Assembly: GCA_948687865.1 (NCBI GenBank) | Contig: CAPQQE010000012.1 | Location: forward strand, 1 to 8,426 | Direction: 5' to 3' | Source of the DNA: an uncultured Bacilli bacterium | Lineage (GTDB): Bacteria > Bacillota_I > Bacilli_A > RF39 > UBA660 | Length of the DNA stretch: 8,426 nucleotides | Shown: positions 1 through 5,952 of the stretch, piece by piece | Position numbering within the stretch: the stretch's first letter is position 1 | Layout of the letters: every line of letters begins with the position of its first letter | The notes under the pieces: model-generated | The model's input: the letters and a program-made list of their open reading frames with translations, nothing else | The model's database searches: none | Told to the model about the DNA's origin: nothing | Made by a program: the position numbers and the translations under genes

Positions 1-1301
1 TCTTCTTGATTTTTAGTTAGATAATTAATTAATTCTTTTGATTGAAGTTCAGATCCTATTATTGGTTCAAATGTACTTTCTACATCTACTCTTATCATAT
101 GTATTGAAGGTGCGACTGCTTTTAATTTTACACCATATCTACTTCCTTGTTTAACTACTTCAGGAGTTTCTAATTTCATATCATTTAATGTTGGTATTGC
201 TATTCCATAACCTGTTGATTTAACCATTTTAAGTGCATTTTTATATTGTTCAAATTCTTCTTTAGTATCATTATATTCTTGGAATATATTAAGAAGTGCT
301 GATCTACTATTTATACTTGTTCCTATTATTTCTTTTAGAACTTCATCATATAAATTATTAGGTGCGGATAATGTTATTGTAACTTCTCCTTTTGATGGAT
401 CAACATCTGACATATATGATTTTTCTATTTGTTCACATTGTTTAAAATGTGTATTAATAGTTTCTATATCTCTTAATTTATCAACTTCTACAACACATTC
501 TCTAATTTGTTCCATATAAACTTTTTTAATTGGATGTGTTGGTTTTAGTGTTGCTATCCAATCTGGAATATCAACTTTAACATTAAGCACAGGAAATTCA
601 TATAATGCTTCTTTTAGTATATTGTATACGTCTTTTTCATTCATCGTTTCAACACTTATTGGTATTACTGGTACATTATGTTCCTGTTTTAATTTATCTG
701 CCATTCTTTCTGTTTCTGGAAGAGTTGGATGTGCTGAATTAAGTAAAACTATAAATGGTTTACCTATTTCTTTTAATTCACTTATTACCTCAGTTTCAAC
801 CTCAACATAATTATTTCTAGTAATATCCCCTATACTACCATCTGTAGTAACTACAATACCAATAGTAGAATGATCTCTAATTACTTTCTCTGTACCTATT
901 TCTGCTGCTTCTACAAATGGGATTTCTTCATCATACCAAGGAGTTTTTACCATTCTAGGTTCTCCCATTTCATCTTCATAACCTTTAGCAGCAGGAATTA
1001 CATAACCAACACAATCAACTAGTTTTATATTAGTTTCAAATTCCTCTACTTTTATTTTAGCGGCTGTACTTGGAACAAATTTAGGTTCAATAGTCATTAT
1101 TGTTTTACCTTGAGCTGTTTGAGGAACTTCATCTAAACATCTTTTTCTCTCATATTCATCCTCTATATTAGGCACTACTAAATTTTCAATAAATTTCTTT
1201 ATAAAAGTGGATTTACCTGTTCTTACTGCCCCTACTACACCTAAGTAAATATCTCCACCTGTTCTTTCTGATATACTCTTTATAATATCTATCTTTTCCA
1301 T
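1..1301 (-). CDS. spoIVA: Stage IV sporulation protein A (spore coat morphogenetic ATPase), 3' end cut by the window
   Basis: SpoIVA is the ATPase that polymerises on the outer forespore membrane and forms the base on which the spore coat is built; in B. subtilis it is anchored there by SpoVM and is also needed for the cortex. The first 433 residues are visible. The B. subtilis protein has 492, so about 60 C-terminal residues lie outside the window. A near-invariant N-terminus contains the Walker A motif GAVRTGKS at 24-31 (K30), followed by KTIMTIEPKFVP at about 66-77, LVDCVGY at 94-100 (D96 as the Walker B acidic residue) and later TTDGSIGD. The middle and C-terminal regions also match the family, for example ALKMVKSTGYGIA and LKAVAPSIHMI. 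The reading frame is intact throughout. The start is ATG at 1299-1301, preceded by a modest AGGGAT ribosome site. The gene is separated from the 72-aa gene upstream by a terminator and has its own sigma-E-like promoter, so it is probably transcribed alone in the mother cell. Identity is near certain. Confidence 0.97.
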   Translation of the reverse strand, partial: MEKIDIIKSISERTGGDIYLGVVGAVRTGKSTFIKKFIENLVVPNIEDEYERKRCLDEVPQTAQGKTIMTIEPKFVPSTAAKIKVEEFETNIKLVDCVGYVIPAAKGYEDEMGEPRMVKTPWYDEEIPFVEAAEIGTEKVIRDHSTIGIVVTTDGSIGDITRNNYVEVETEVISELKEIGKPFIVLLNSAHPTLPETERMADKLKQEHNVPVIPISVETMNEKDVYNILKEALYEFPVLNVKVDIPDWIATLKPTHPIKKVYMEQIRECVVEVDKLRDIETINTHFKQCEQIEKSYMSDVDPSKGEVTITLSAPNNLYDEVLKEIIGTSINSRSALLNIFQEYNDTKEEFEQYKNALKMVKSTGYGIAIPTLNDMKLETPEVVKQGSRYGVKLKAVAPSIHMIRVDVESTFEPIIGSELQSKELINYLTKNQE

Positions 1302-1324
1302 TTAATCCCTACTTTCTTTATTAA

Positions 1325-1352
1325 ACTATATGAATTAAATAGTGCGATATTA
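1325..1352 (-). promoter_or_regulatory. Candidate sigma-E-type promoter of spoIVA
   Basis: On the minus strand TAATATC (1346-1352) lies 13 bases before CATATAGT (1325-1332), close to the mother-cell sigma-E pattern kmATATT, about 14 bases, CATACAnT. The predicted start falls near 1318, leaving a leader of about 17 bases with the ribosome site. spoIVA is sigma-E controlled in B. subtilis. The region is AT-rich, so chance matches are possible. Confidence 0.4.
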
Positions 1353-1373
1353 CAAAAAAATAATACTTATCAT

Positions 1374-1414
1374 AAAAAAACTATTAACAAAATTTTATTT
1401 GCTAATAGTTTTTT
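1374..1414 (-). terminator. Rho-independent terminator after the 72-aa gene
   Basis: A 17-base inverted repeat (arms 1375-1391 and 1398-1414, loop of 6) is followed on the minus strand by a U run. The single non-identical position is a G-U wobble when read on the minus strand but an A-C mismatch on the plus strand, which favours minus-strand use. It separates the upstream small gene from spoIVA. Confidence 0.75.
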
Positions 1415-1456
1415 ATTAATAATTTCTCATAATAAAAGATAAACGGTATAAATTTA

Positions 1457-1675
1457 TTATCTTATCTTTTTCTCTTCTTCATTACTGAGTTTTTTTACTT
1501 TTTCTTCCTCATCTACTTCATTCATAGCTTCCCACATTTTTCGCTGTATTTCCTCTTTATCATCAAATTCCAAATACTCTCTCATATTATTAACCACTGC
1601 ATATTTAAAGTCTTCGTTTACAAATGTAGTTTCTATAATTAAGCTTTTTATGAATCTTCCAGTAACATTTCCCAT
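1457..1675 (-). CDS. 72-aa hypothetical protein, charged C-terminus
   Basis: I do not recognise this protein. It starts MGNVTGRFIKSLI and ends in a strongly charged stretch (about residues 40-72, many E and K) likely to be helical. It has no membrane segment, signal peptide or cysteine pattern. That it is real is supported by a GGGAAGTGA-like ribosome site 5 bases before the ATG, a good sigma-A promoter just upstream (1697-1725) and a terminator just downstream (1374-1414), which together make a complete single-gene unit. It sits between spoVIF and spoIVA, but its promoter looks vegetative rather than sporulation-type, so a sporulation role should not be assumed. Confidence 0.75.
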   Translation of the reverse strand: MGNVTGRFIKSLIIETTFVNEDFKYAVVNNMREYLEFDDKEEIQRKMWEAMNEVDEEEKVKKLSNEEEKKIR

Positions 1676-1696
1676 AAAATCACTTCCCTTTTATAT

Positions 1697-1725
1697 ATTA
1701 TATAATGAAAATTATAATAATTCAA
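1697..1725 (-). promoter_or_regulatory. Sigma-A-type promoter of the 72-aa gene
   Basis: On the minus strand TTGAAT (1720-1725), a 17-base spacer and a perfect TATAAT (1697-1702). The expected start near 1690 gives a leader of about 15 bases that contains the ribosome site and little else. Confidence 0.65.
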
Positions 1726-1796
1726 ACATTAATTTTTTAATTATTAAATGTAGTTAATTAATCGTTTATAATCTTAAATTTCACTTTTTCTTACAT

Positions 1797-1840
1797 TATG
1801 GTATCACTTTTAAGCATCTTCCCAGGGTGCTTTTACCATA
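1797..1840. other. Unexplained two-step inverted repeat; possible small RNA, operator or leader-type ORF
   Basis: An outer perfect 7-base pair of arms (TATGGTA 1797-1803, TACCATA 1834-1840) encloses an inner pair (AAGCATC 1812-1818, GGTGCTT 1826-1832) with one non-identical position, which is a G-U wobble on the plus strand. It lies between the spoVIF terminator and the promoter of the 72-aa gene, so neither gene explains it. On the minus strand it holds a nine-codon ORF, MVKAPWEDA plus TAA (1810-1839), whose start codon is in the outer stem. No long U run follows on either strand, so it is a poor terminator. I do not recognise a known riboswitch or RNA family. Confidence 0.4.
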
Positions 1841-1852
1841 CCCTTTATATAA

Positions 1853-1881
1853 TATAAAATAAAAAGAGAAATACTTCTCTT
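1853..1881 (-). terminator. Rho-independent terminator overlapping the spoVIF stop codon
   Basis: Perfect 7-base arms AAGAGAA (1864-1870) and TTCTCTT (1875-1881) with a 4-base loop, followed on the minus strand by a U-rich tail. The stem includes two bases of the spoVIF TAA stop codon. Confidence 0.7.
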
Positions 1882-2122
1882 AAAACATTTTATCCACATC
1901 TTTTGGAATATTATCATTTACTACTGCATTTATAATTTTATCTTCTTGTTCTTTACTAACTTCTTTACCTGTCATTTTACTGAGTTCATGAATTACATCC
2001 CTTAAATTATCTTCATTTTTCATATTATCACCTTGAAGTTTCTTAGCAAGATCTATTATTGTTGATTTTTTAACATTTGTTTTTTTCTCAACTTTATTAA
2101 AGAAACTATCACTAAAATTCAT
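1880..2122 (-). CDS. spoVIF: Stage VI sporulation protein F-like protein
   Basis: Eighty residues resembling the SpoVIF (YjcC) family, small proteins made late in B. subtilis sporulation and needed for normal coat assembly and spore resistance. Family-like segments are FFNKVEKKTNV at 7-17, a helical middle region, and VSKEQEDKIINAVVNDNIP at about 55-73 with a short acidic end. There is no membrane segment. An upstream in-frame GTG at 2132-2134 would add four residues, but it lies inside the ribosome site AGAGGTGG; the ATG at 2120-2122, 8 bases after that site, is the natural start. It is transcribed in the same direction as der but has a sigma-K-like promoter of its own and a terminator over its stop codon. 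The assignment is from remembered family sequence, so the family is likely rather than proven. Confidence 0.75.
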   Translation of the reverse strand: MNFSDSFFNKVEKKTNVKKSTIIDLAKKLQGDNMKNEDNLRDVIHELSKMTGKEVSKEQEDKIINAVVNDNIPKDVDKMF

Positions 2123-2142
2123 ACAGATTACCACCTCTAATC

Positions 2143-2169
2143 TAATATATGAACCTTAGTAAAATTTGT
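2143..2169 (-). promoter_or_regulatory. Candidate sigma-K-type promoter of spoVIF
   Basis: On the minus strand AC (2168-2169), a 16-base spacer and CATATATTA (2143-2151) fit the late mother-cell sigma-K pattern AC-16/17-CATAnnnTA. spoVIF is sigma-K dependent in B. subtilis. The predicted start (about 2137) would fall at the edge of the ribosome site, an unusually short leader, which weakens the call. Confidence 0.35.
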
Positions 2170-2203
2170 TACAAATGACTAAAGTATAAAATATTTATTT
2201 AAA

Positions 2204-3517
2204 TTACTTTTGTTCACCTTTACCTTTAAATTGTAATATTATAGGGGTTCCTTCTAAATCAAAGTTCTCTCTTATTTTATTTTCTAAATATCTTTGATAT
2301 GAAAAATGTACTAATCCTTTATCATTAACATTTAATGTGAATTTTGGAGGCATTACACCTGTTTGAGAACTAAAATATATTTTAAGTCTTCTTCCTTTAT
2401 ATGAAGGTGCTGGATTTAATGCATATGCATCACCTATAACATCATTAAGAATACTTGTTTTTATTTCTTTTCTTGAATTTTCATATACTTTAATTATCTC
2501 TGGCATAAGTGTATGAATTCTCTTTTTAGTTAGTGCACTTAAATATACAATTGGTACATAACTTAAGAATTGAAATTCCGCTCTCATTTTTCTTGTATAT
2601 GTTTTAATATCATTTTGATCATCAACAGTATCCCATTTATTAACTACAAGCACCATTGGTTTACCTGCTTCAAGAGCATAAGCTGCAATATGTTTATCAT
2701 GTTCAATAATACCCTCTTCGGCATTTATGACTATTACGCACACGTCGCTACGTTCTATTGCTTTCATTGCCCTCATCAAACTATACTTTTCTACATTTTC
2801 ATATATTTTTCCTTTTTTTCGCATACCCGCAGTATCAATTACAACATAATCCTTCTTTTCATATTTGAATTTTGTATCTATAGAGTCTCTTGTTGTTCCT
2901 GCTTCATCACTAACAATTACTCTCTCTTCATTTAATATAGCATTAGTAAGTGAACTTTTCCCTACATTTGGTCTTCCTATTAAACAAAATTTAATAATAC
3001 TATCGTCATATTCTTCTTCGTATTTATTAAAACCTTTTGTTACTTCATTCATCAAATCATCAAAACCAATAGCGTGTTCACCACTTACTTTAATATAATG
3101 TTCAAAACCAAGTTCATAAAAATCATACAAATTATCTAAGTGCTTATTATTATCTATTTTATTTATCGCAACTACTACCTTTTTATTAGATTTAAAAAGT
3201 ATATCACGAACTACATAATCATTAGAATTAAGTCCTTCTTTACCATCAACTACAAATATTACAACATCTGCTTCATCAATTGCTATTTCAGCTTGAATTT
3301 TTATATCATTGTTAAAAGATTCATTTGATGTATCTATACCACCTGTATCGATTAAATTAAATGTATAATCATCATATGTTGCAACTCCATAAATTCTATC
3401 TCTTGTAATACCTGGAATATCTTCTATAATAGCTACTTTTTTTCCGACTAACCTATTAAAAATAGTTGATTTTCCTACATTAGGACTTCCAACGAGCGCT
3501 ACTGTTGGCATTTTCAT
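2204..3517 (-). CDS. der: Ribosome biogenesis GTPase Der (EngA), double GTPase domain
   Basis: Der binds the 50S precursor and is needed for its late assembly; it is essential in most bacteria. The 437 residues match the usual length (436 in B. subtilis). First G domain: GSPNVGKS 10-17, PGITRDR 35-41, DTGG 57-60, NKID 119-122. Second G domain: GRPNVGKS 181-188, AGTTRD 206-211, DTAG 228-231, NKWD 293-296. A KH-like RNA-binding domain follows from about 345 to the end (RLKIYFSSQ, HFSYQRYLENKIR, FEGTPI). An in-frame GTG at 3524-3526 lies within the ribosome site GAGGTGA; ATG at 3515-3517, 6 bases after that site, is preferred, and the next ATG two codons on is possible. No key residue is missing. 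Neighbours are spoVIF downstream and an unknown gene then ysxC upstream, which groups two ribosome-assembly GTPases. Confidence 0.98.
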   Translation of the reverse strand: MKMPTVALVGSPNVGKSTIFNRLVGKKVAIIEDIPGITRDRIYGVATYDDYTFNLIDTGGIDTSNESFNNDIKIQAEIAIDEADVVIFVVDGKEGLNSNDYVVRDILFKSNKKVVVAINKIDNNKHLDNLYDFYELGFEHYIKVSGEHAIGFDDLMNEVTKGFNKYEEEYDDSIIKFCLIGRPNVGKSSLTNAILNEERVIVSDEAGTTRDSIDTKFKYEKKDYVVIDTAGMRKKGKIYENVEKYSLMRAMKAIERSDVCVIVINAEEGIIEHDKHIAAYALEAGKPMVLVVNKWDTVDDQNDIKTYTRKMRAEFQFLSYVPIVYLSALTKKRIHTLMPEIIKVYENSRKEIKTSILNDVIGDAYALNPAPSYKGRRLKIYFSSQTGVMPPKFTLNVNDKGLVHFSYQRYLENKIRENFDLEGTPIILQFKGKGEQK

Positions 3518-3539
3518 AATAATCACCTCACTTCATTAG

Positions 3540-3548
3540 ATTATACCA
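3540..3548 (-). promoter_or_regulatory. Extended -10 promoter of der
   Basis: TGGTATAAT on the minus strand is a perfect -10 with the extended TGn element; the -35 position (TTACTA) is poor. The expected start near 3533 leaves a leader of about 16 bases. der therefore need not depend on read-through from the 145-aa gene. Confidence 0.6.
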
Positions 3549-3570
3549 TAAAATCAAAATAATAGTAAAT

Positions 3571-4008
3571 TTATAATTTTATACCTCTTCCTATTATTTT
3601 ATATACACTATCACCATATATTAAATTAGAATTCTCAAGTAAATTTATATCAAGTTTCTTTATATTAACATAAAACTTATTTTCATAATAATATATTTCA
3701 TAATTAATATAGTCAAGAGGATCGTCTACTTGATATAAAAATAGTGTATCTCTTAAAATATTTAGTTTTAAATTGACTATATTATCTTCATCTATAATAA
3801 TATCGTTTTTCTCTATTTCTAGTATCATTCCATAATATTTATTAATGTATAAATTTAAATTATAACTATCATTAAATTCTATATTATAAAATTCACTTAA
3901 ATCATTAAATATATCAATTAATAATTCTTTTATACTGCTTTCCTTATTATATTTAGTATTGTCTATTATATATACTATTATCTTATTTAAATTTTCTTCA
4001 ACTTTCAT
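3571..4008 (-). CDS. 145-aa hypothetical protein between ysxC and der
   Basis: I do not recognise this protein. It begins MKVEENLNKIIVYII and is rich in Ile, Asn, Asp and Tyr, with many short alternating hydrophobic and polar stretches. There is no membrane segment, no nucleotide-binding motif and no cysteine. Composition is extreme but fits the AT-rich host. A TTG at 4018-4020 would add four residues; the ATG at 4006-4008 is preferred, with GGGTG about 5-7 bases before it as a weak ribosome site. A TATAAT at 4024-4029 could be a -10 but has no good -35. The ysxC terminator hairpin is weak, so read-through from ysxC is also possible. The gene fills most of the space to der (stop about 53 bases before the der start). 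Confidence 0.65.
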   Translation of the reverse strand: MKVEENLNKIIVYIIDNTKYNKESSIKELLIDIFNDLSEFYNIEFNDSYNLNLYINKYYGMILEIEKNDIIIDEDNIVNLKLNILRDTLFLYQVDDPLDYINYEIYYYENKFYVNIKKLDINLLENSNLIYGDSVYKIIGRGIKL

Positions 4009-4031
4009 ATAAACACCCAATTAATTATATG

Positions 4032-4054
4032 AAAAAAAAAGAAGATTACTCTTC
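4032..4054 (-). terminator. Weak rho-independent terminator overlapping the ysxC stop codon
   Basis: On the minus strand GAAGA and TCTTC (4050-4054 and 4041-4045) form a 5-base stem with a 4-base loop holding most of the TAA stop, followed by nine U residues (4032-4040). The stem is short, so partial read-through into the 145-aa gene is likely. Confidence 0.55.
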
Positions 4055-4642
4055 GTTTGGATAAACAATTTTATCTATAATATTAATAATTTCATTTTTC
4101 CCAAGTTTTGTAGTACTTGAAAATAATATAAATTTATCTTCTTCATTTATATTTAATGTATCTTCTATTAATTTAACTTGTTTTTCTCTTAATGTTTTTC
4201 CTATTTTATCTACTTTAGTTGCAACTATAGTTACACTTAAATCATGATACTTTAAGAAATTATACATAAGTAAATCATCATTAGTTGGTTTATGTCTAAA
4301 ATCTATAAGTAAAAATACCTCTTTTAAATTTTCACGGTTTGCTAAATATTCTTCTATCATCATTCCAAATTTTTGTTGTCTTTCTTTACTAACATTAGCA
4401 AATCCATATCCTGGGACATCAACTAAATAAAAATCATCATTTACATTATAAAAATTAAGTGTTTGTGTTTTTCCAGGTTTACTAGATATTCTAGCATAGT
4501 TTTTTCTTTCTATAATTGAGTTAATAAAACTGCTTTTACCAACATTACTTCGTCCAACTAATAAAAATTCAGGCTTATTATCCGTAGGATATTGACTTTG
4601 TCTAACCGCACTTATAGTGAGGTCAACACTATTAATCTTCAT
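4046..4642 (-). CDS. ysxC: Ribosome biogenesis GTPase YsxC (EngB/YihA)
   Basis: EngB-family GTPase needed for 50S subunit assembly. The 198 residues fit the family (195 in B. subtilis). Motifs: GRSNVGKS 30-37 (G1), PGKTQTLNF 56-64 (G2/switch I), DVPGYGFA 75-82 (G3), TKVD 142-145 (G4), SST 175-177 (G5). The conserved RHKPTNDD segment is at about 116-123. An upstream in-frame ATG would add 15 hydrophobic residues (4685-4687) but overlaps the promoter -35; ATG at 4640-4642, 3 bases after AGGTGAT, matches the family start. In B. subtilis ysxC follows lonA; here lon is absent and the upstream neighbour is an unknown gene. Confidence 0.97.
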   Translation of the reverse strand: MKINSVDLTISAVRQSQYPTDNKPEFLLVGRSNVGKSSFINSIIERKNYARISSKPGKTQTLNFYNVNDDFYLVDVPGYGFANVSKERQQKFGMMIEEYLANRENLKEVFLLIDFRHKPTNDDLLMYNFLKYHDLSVTIVATKVDKIGKTLREKQVKLIEDTLNINEEDKFILFSSTTKLGKNEIINIIDKIVYPNEE

Positions 4643-4658
4643 AAAATCACCTATTAAC

Positions 4659-4687
4659 ATTATAACAAATAAAAAAAATTTAGGCAA
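4659..4687 (-). promoter_or_regulatory. Sigma-A-type promoter of ysxC
   Basis: TTGCCT (4682-4687), a 17-base spacer and a perfect TATAAT (4659-4664) on the minus strand. The predicted start is near 4652, so the leader would be only about 10 bases and nearly begin with the ribosome site. This also argues against the longer ysxC start. Confidence 0.6.
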
Positions 4688-4719
4688 ATACCCAAATTTC
4701 TAGATTGTTTATAATTGTT

Positions 4720-4796
4720 TGGGAAAGCACATAAAAAGAGAAATATCCGATATAATATAATTGCTAAAAAATTTACAAAAGAAGATTTCCCATGTG
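4720..4796. other. Interleaved inverted repeats in the gap upstream of ysxC
   Basis: TGGGAAA (4720-4726) is complementary to TTTCCCA (4786-4792), and CACAT (4728-4732) is complementary to ATGTG (4792-4796). The two pairs are crossed rather than nested, as in a pseudoknot, and share one base. The stretch is downstream of the 108-aa gene's terminator hairpin and upstream of the ysxC promoter. It could be chance in AT-rich DNA, a remnant of a lost gene, or an RNA or operator structure. Confidence 0.25.
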
Positions 4797-4809
4797 AATA
4801 TTATACCAC

Positions 4810-4837
4810 AAAATTGAGTAATAAAATACTCAATTTT
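4810..4837 (-). terminator. Terminator hairpin overlapping the 108-aa gene stop; copy 1 of a repeated hairpin
   Basis: Perfect 11-base arms (4810-4820 and 4827-4837) with a 6-base loop. On the minus strand the descending arm ends in four U residues and is then followed by GTGG, so the U run is part of the stem. The stem takes in one base of the stop codon. Bases 4810-4835 are identical to 5260-5285. Confidence 0.6.
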
Positions 4838-5163
4838 TAATATTGTTTTAACAAAATTAAATCATTATTTGCCGTATATTTGCTACATTTGCCATTTGAA
4901 TCATATAAATTATTTTTACCATTATATGCGGGTATATTTGATTGACCGCTTACTCTTGCACCTAATAAACATAATTCATAACCATTTTTAGAATCTAAAA
5001 TAAATTCTAAAACTGAACAGGGATTACTATCAACCCTATTACCAAATACTTTAAAGAATAATGTAATAGATATATCTTTTAGAAAATAATTTTTTAGAAT
5101 TTCTTTTGCAATTGGAGTAATAACATCTTTTAAATAATCAATTAATTTAATATCTTTTTTCAT
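4837..5163 (-). CDS. 108-aa hypothetical protein
   Basis: Not recognised. The N-terminal third (to about residue 35) is a mixed hydrophobic and Lys-rich region that may be helical (YLKDVITPIAKEILKNYFL). The rest has three cysteines (49, 65, 93), a central LCLLGARVSGQ segment and an Asn/Gly-rich stretch at 76-92. No clear membrane helix, signal peptide or enzyme motif is seen. The gene is well supported: ATG at 5161-5163 follows AGAGGTG by 5 bases, a TTGACA promoter lies upstream and a terminator overlaps its stop. Its promoter block and its terminator are near copies of those of the upstream 196-aa gene, although the two proteins are not similar. A partner or accessory role to that gene is conceivable but unproven. 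Confidence 0.7.
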   Translation of the reverse strand: MKKDIKLIDYLKDVITPIAKEILKNYFLKDISITLFFKVFGNRVDSNPCSVLEFILDSKNGYELCLLGARVSGQSNIPAYNGKNNLYDSNGKCSKYTANNDLILLKQY

Positions 5164-5191
5164 ATATACACCTCTTTGAATAATGTTAAAT

Positions 5192-5221
5192 ATAATATCA
5201 TATTTATACTTATTTTGTCAA
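5192..5221 (-). promoter_or_regulatory. Sigma-A-type promoter of the 108-aa gene
   Basis: Perfect TTGACA (5216-5221), an 18-base spacer and TATTAT (5192-5197) preceded by TGA, so an extended -10 is also present. The start is expected near 5186, with the ribosome site at 5169-5175. Confidence 0.65.
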
Positions 5222-5236
5222 AGTTCCAATTATATT
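5214..5236 (-). repeat. 23-bp promoter-upstream block, copy 1
   Basis: Matches 5945-5967 at 22 of 23 positions (G versus T at 5223). It contains the -35 TTGACA of the 108-aa gene and about 15 AT-rich bases upstream of it. Copy 2 occupies the same place relative to the 196-aa gene. Confidence 0.7.
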
Positions 5237-5255
5237 CATTAATTTATGATAACTA

Positions 5256-5285
5256 TTAAAAAATTGAGTAATAAAATACTCAATT
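5256..5285 (-). terminator. Terminator of the 196-aa gene; copy 2 of the repeated hairpin
   Basis: Perfect 9-base arms (5262-5270 and 5277-5285) and a 6-base loop, with a U run on the minus strand just after the stem. It lies 11 bases past the 196-aa stop codon. Bases 5260-5285 are identical to 4810-4835 at all 26 positions. Confidence 0.7.
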
Positions 5286-5296
5286 CTCTAAATTAT

Positions 5297-5887
5297 TTAT
5301 GAATTATTAAGTGTATATACATATTTTTTTGATATGTCATCTAATATCTGATTTAAAACAATATCTCTATTATTTGCTGTATTATAAAAAGGTATATTAT
5401 TATCTATACAAAATTGTTGTAATATCTTACTTGCTTTTAGTTCACCTTTTGCAAATTCTAATAATTCTTTATCATTCATTCCATATGTCCAATCATACTT
5501 TGTATCATTATCTTTTATATTTTTTGCAAAATCTGAAGCATCAATATCTAAAGTCCCTAATGCATAAATTAATGTACTATCATTAATAAAATACTTTTTT
5601 ATAGCCTCATGCGATATCTCAAAACCTTCCAAGACATATCCATATCTTTCTCTTGCTTCATAAACCATTCTGCATAAATAATCATATAAGAAAAATTGAT
5701 ATCTTTCATTTTTAACTGCCGTATCAATACCTATATTAAGTTCTTTAAAACAATTATTAAGGCTATCTCTGATGGGATCAGCTCTTAAAATTTGATATGG
5801 AAATTTATCTGAAATTTTATAAGCTAAAGTACTTTTACCAACGCGCGTTCTTCCAAATATTAAAATATTCTTATATAATTCTTGCAT
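5297..5887 (-). CDS. Uncharacterised P-loop NTPase, kinase-like, 196 aa
   Basis: A soluble P-loop protein. The Walker A motif is GRTRVGKS at 12-19, directly after a beta strand (NILIF), as in small nucleotide or metabolite kinases. RADPIRDSL at 35-43 resembles the substrate-binding region of such kinases, and YVLEGFEIS at 84-92 looks like their second acidic strand (E87). An Asp-rich region at about 115-130 could be a lid. No TRAFAC GTPase signatures (NKxD, DxxG) are seen, so it is unlike its GTPase neighbours. Zeta-toxin, adenylylsulphate kinase or AAA_33-type families are all possible; I cannot choose. The ATG is at 5885-5887; its ribosome site is poor (AAAGGGG lies 12 bases upstream), and a five-codon ORF (MKKGQ) precedes it. 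The frame is intact, and it has its own promoter and terminator. Confidence 0.75.
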   Translation of the reverse strand: MQELYKNILIFGRTRVGKSTLAYKISDKFPYQILRADPIRDSLNNCFKELNIGIDTAVKNERYQFFLYDYLCRMVYEARERYGYVLEGFEISHEAIKKYFINDSTLIYALGTLDIDASDFAKNIKDNDTKYDWTYGMNDKELLEFAKGELKASKILQQFCIDNNIPFYNTANNRDIVLNQILDDISKKYVYTLNNS

Positions 5888-5924
5888 AATCTTCTATTGC
5901 CCCTTTTTCATAAATTTTTAATTT

Positions 5925-5952
5925 ATTATAATAATTTTCACTAATTTGTCAA
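5925..5952 (-). promoter_or_regulatory. Strong sigma-A-type promoter of the 196-aa gene
   Basis: Perfect TTGACA (5947-5952), a 16-base spacer and perfect TATAAT (5925-5930). The start near 5918 gives a leader of about 30 bases. The -35 sits in the repeated 23-bp block. Confidence 0.7.

Noticed and set aside
622..810. Plus-strand open frame inside spoIVA
   Set aside because: Antisense to a highly conserved coding region; no promoter or ribosome site.
1797..1840. Known riboswitch or T-box
   Set aside because: None of the conserved cores that I know (TPP, preQ1, fluoride, guanidine, c-di-GMP, T-box) is present, and the structure lies upstream of the predicted promoter of the next gene.
2570..2935. 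Plus-strand open frame of 121 codons
   Set aside because: It is the antisense shadow of der, a certain gene, with low-complexity Ile/Phe/Cys-rich translation and no ribosome site.
4643..4687. Longer ysxC start adding 15 hydrophobic residues
   Set aside because: The extension overlaps the promoter and the family starts at the internal ATG, which has a good ribosome site.
5311..5586. Plus-strand open frame of 91 codons, rich in Tyr, Leu and His
   Set aside because: Shadow of the minus-strand P-loop gene, whose Walker A motif and signals support the minus strand.
4837..5887. Toxin-antitoxin pair
   Set aside because: The genes are separate units with a 133-base gap, each with its own promoter and terminator, and neither protein matches a known toxin or antitoxin.
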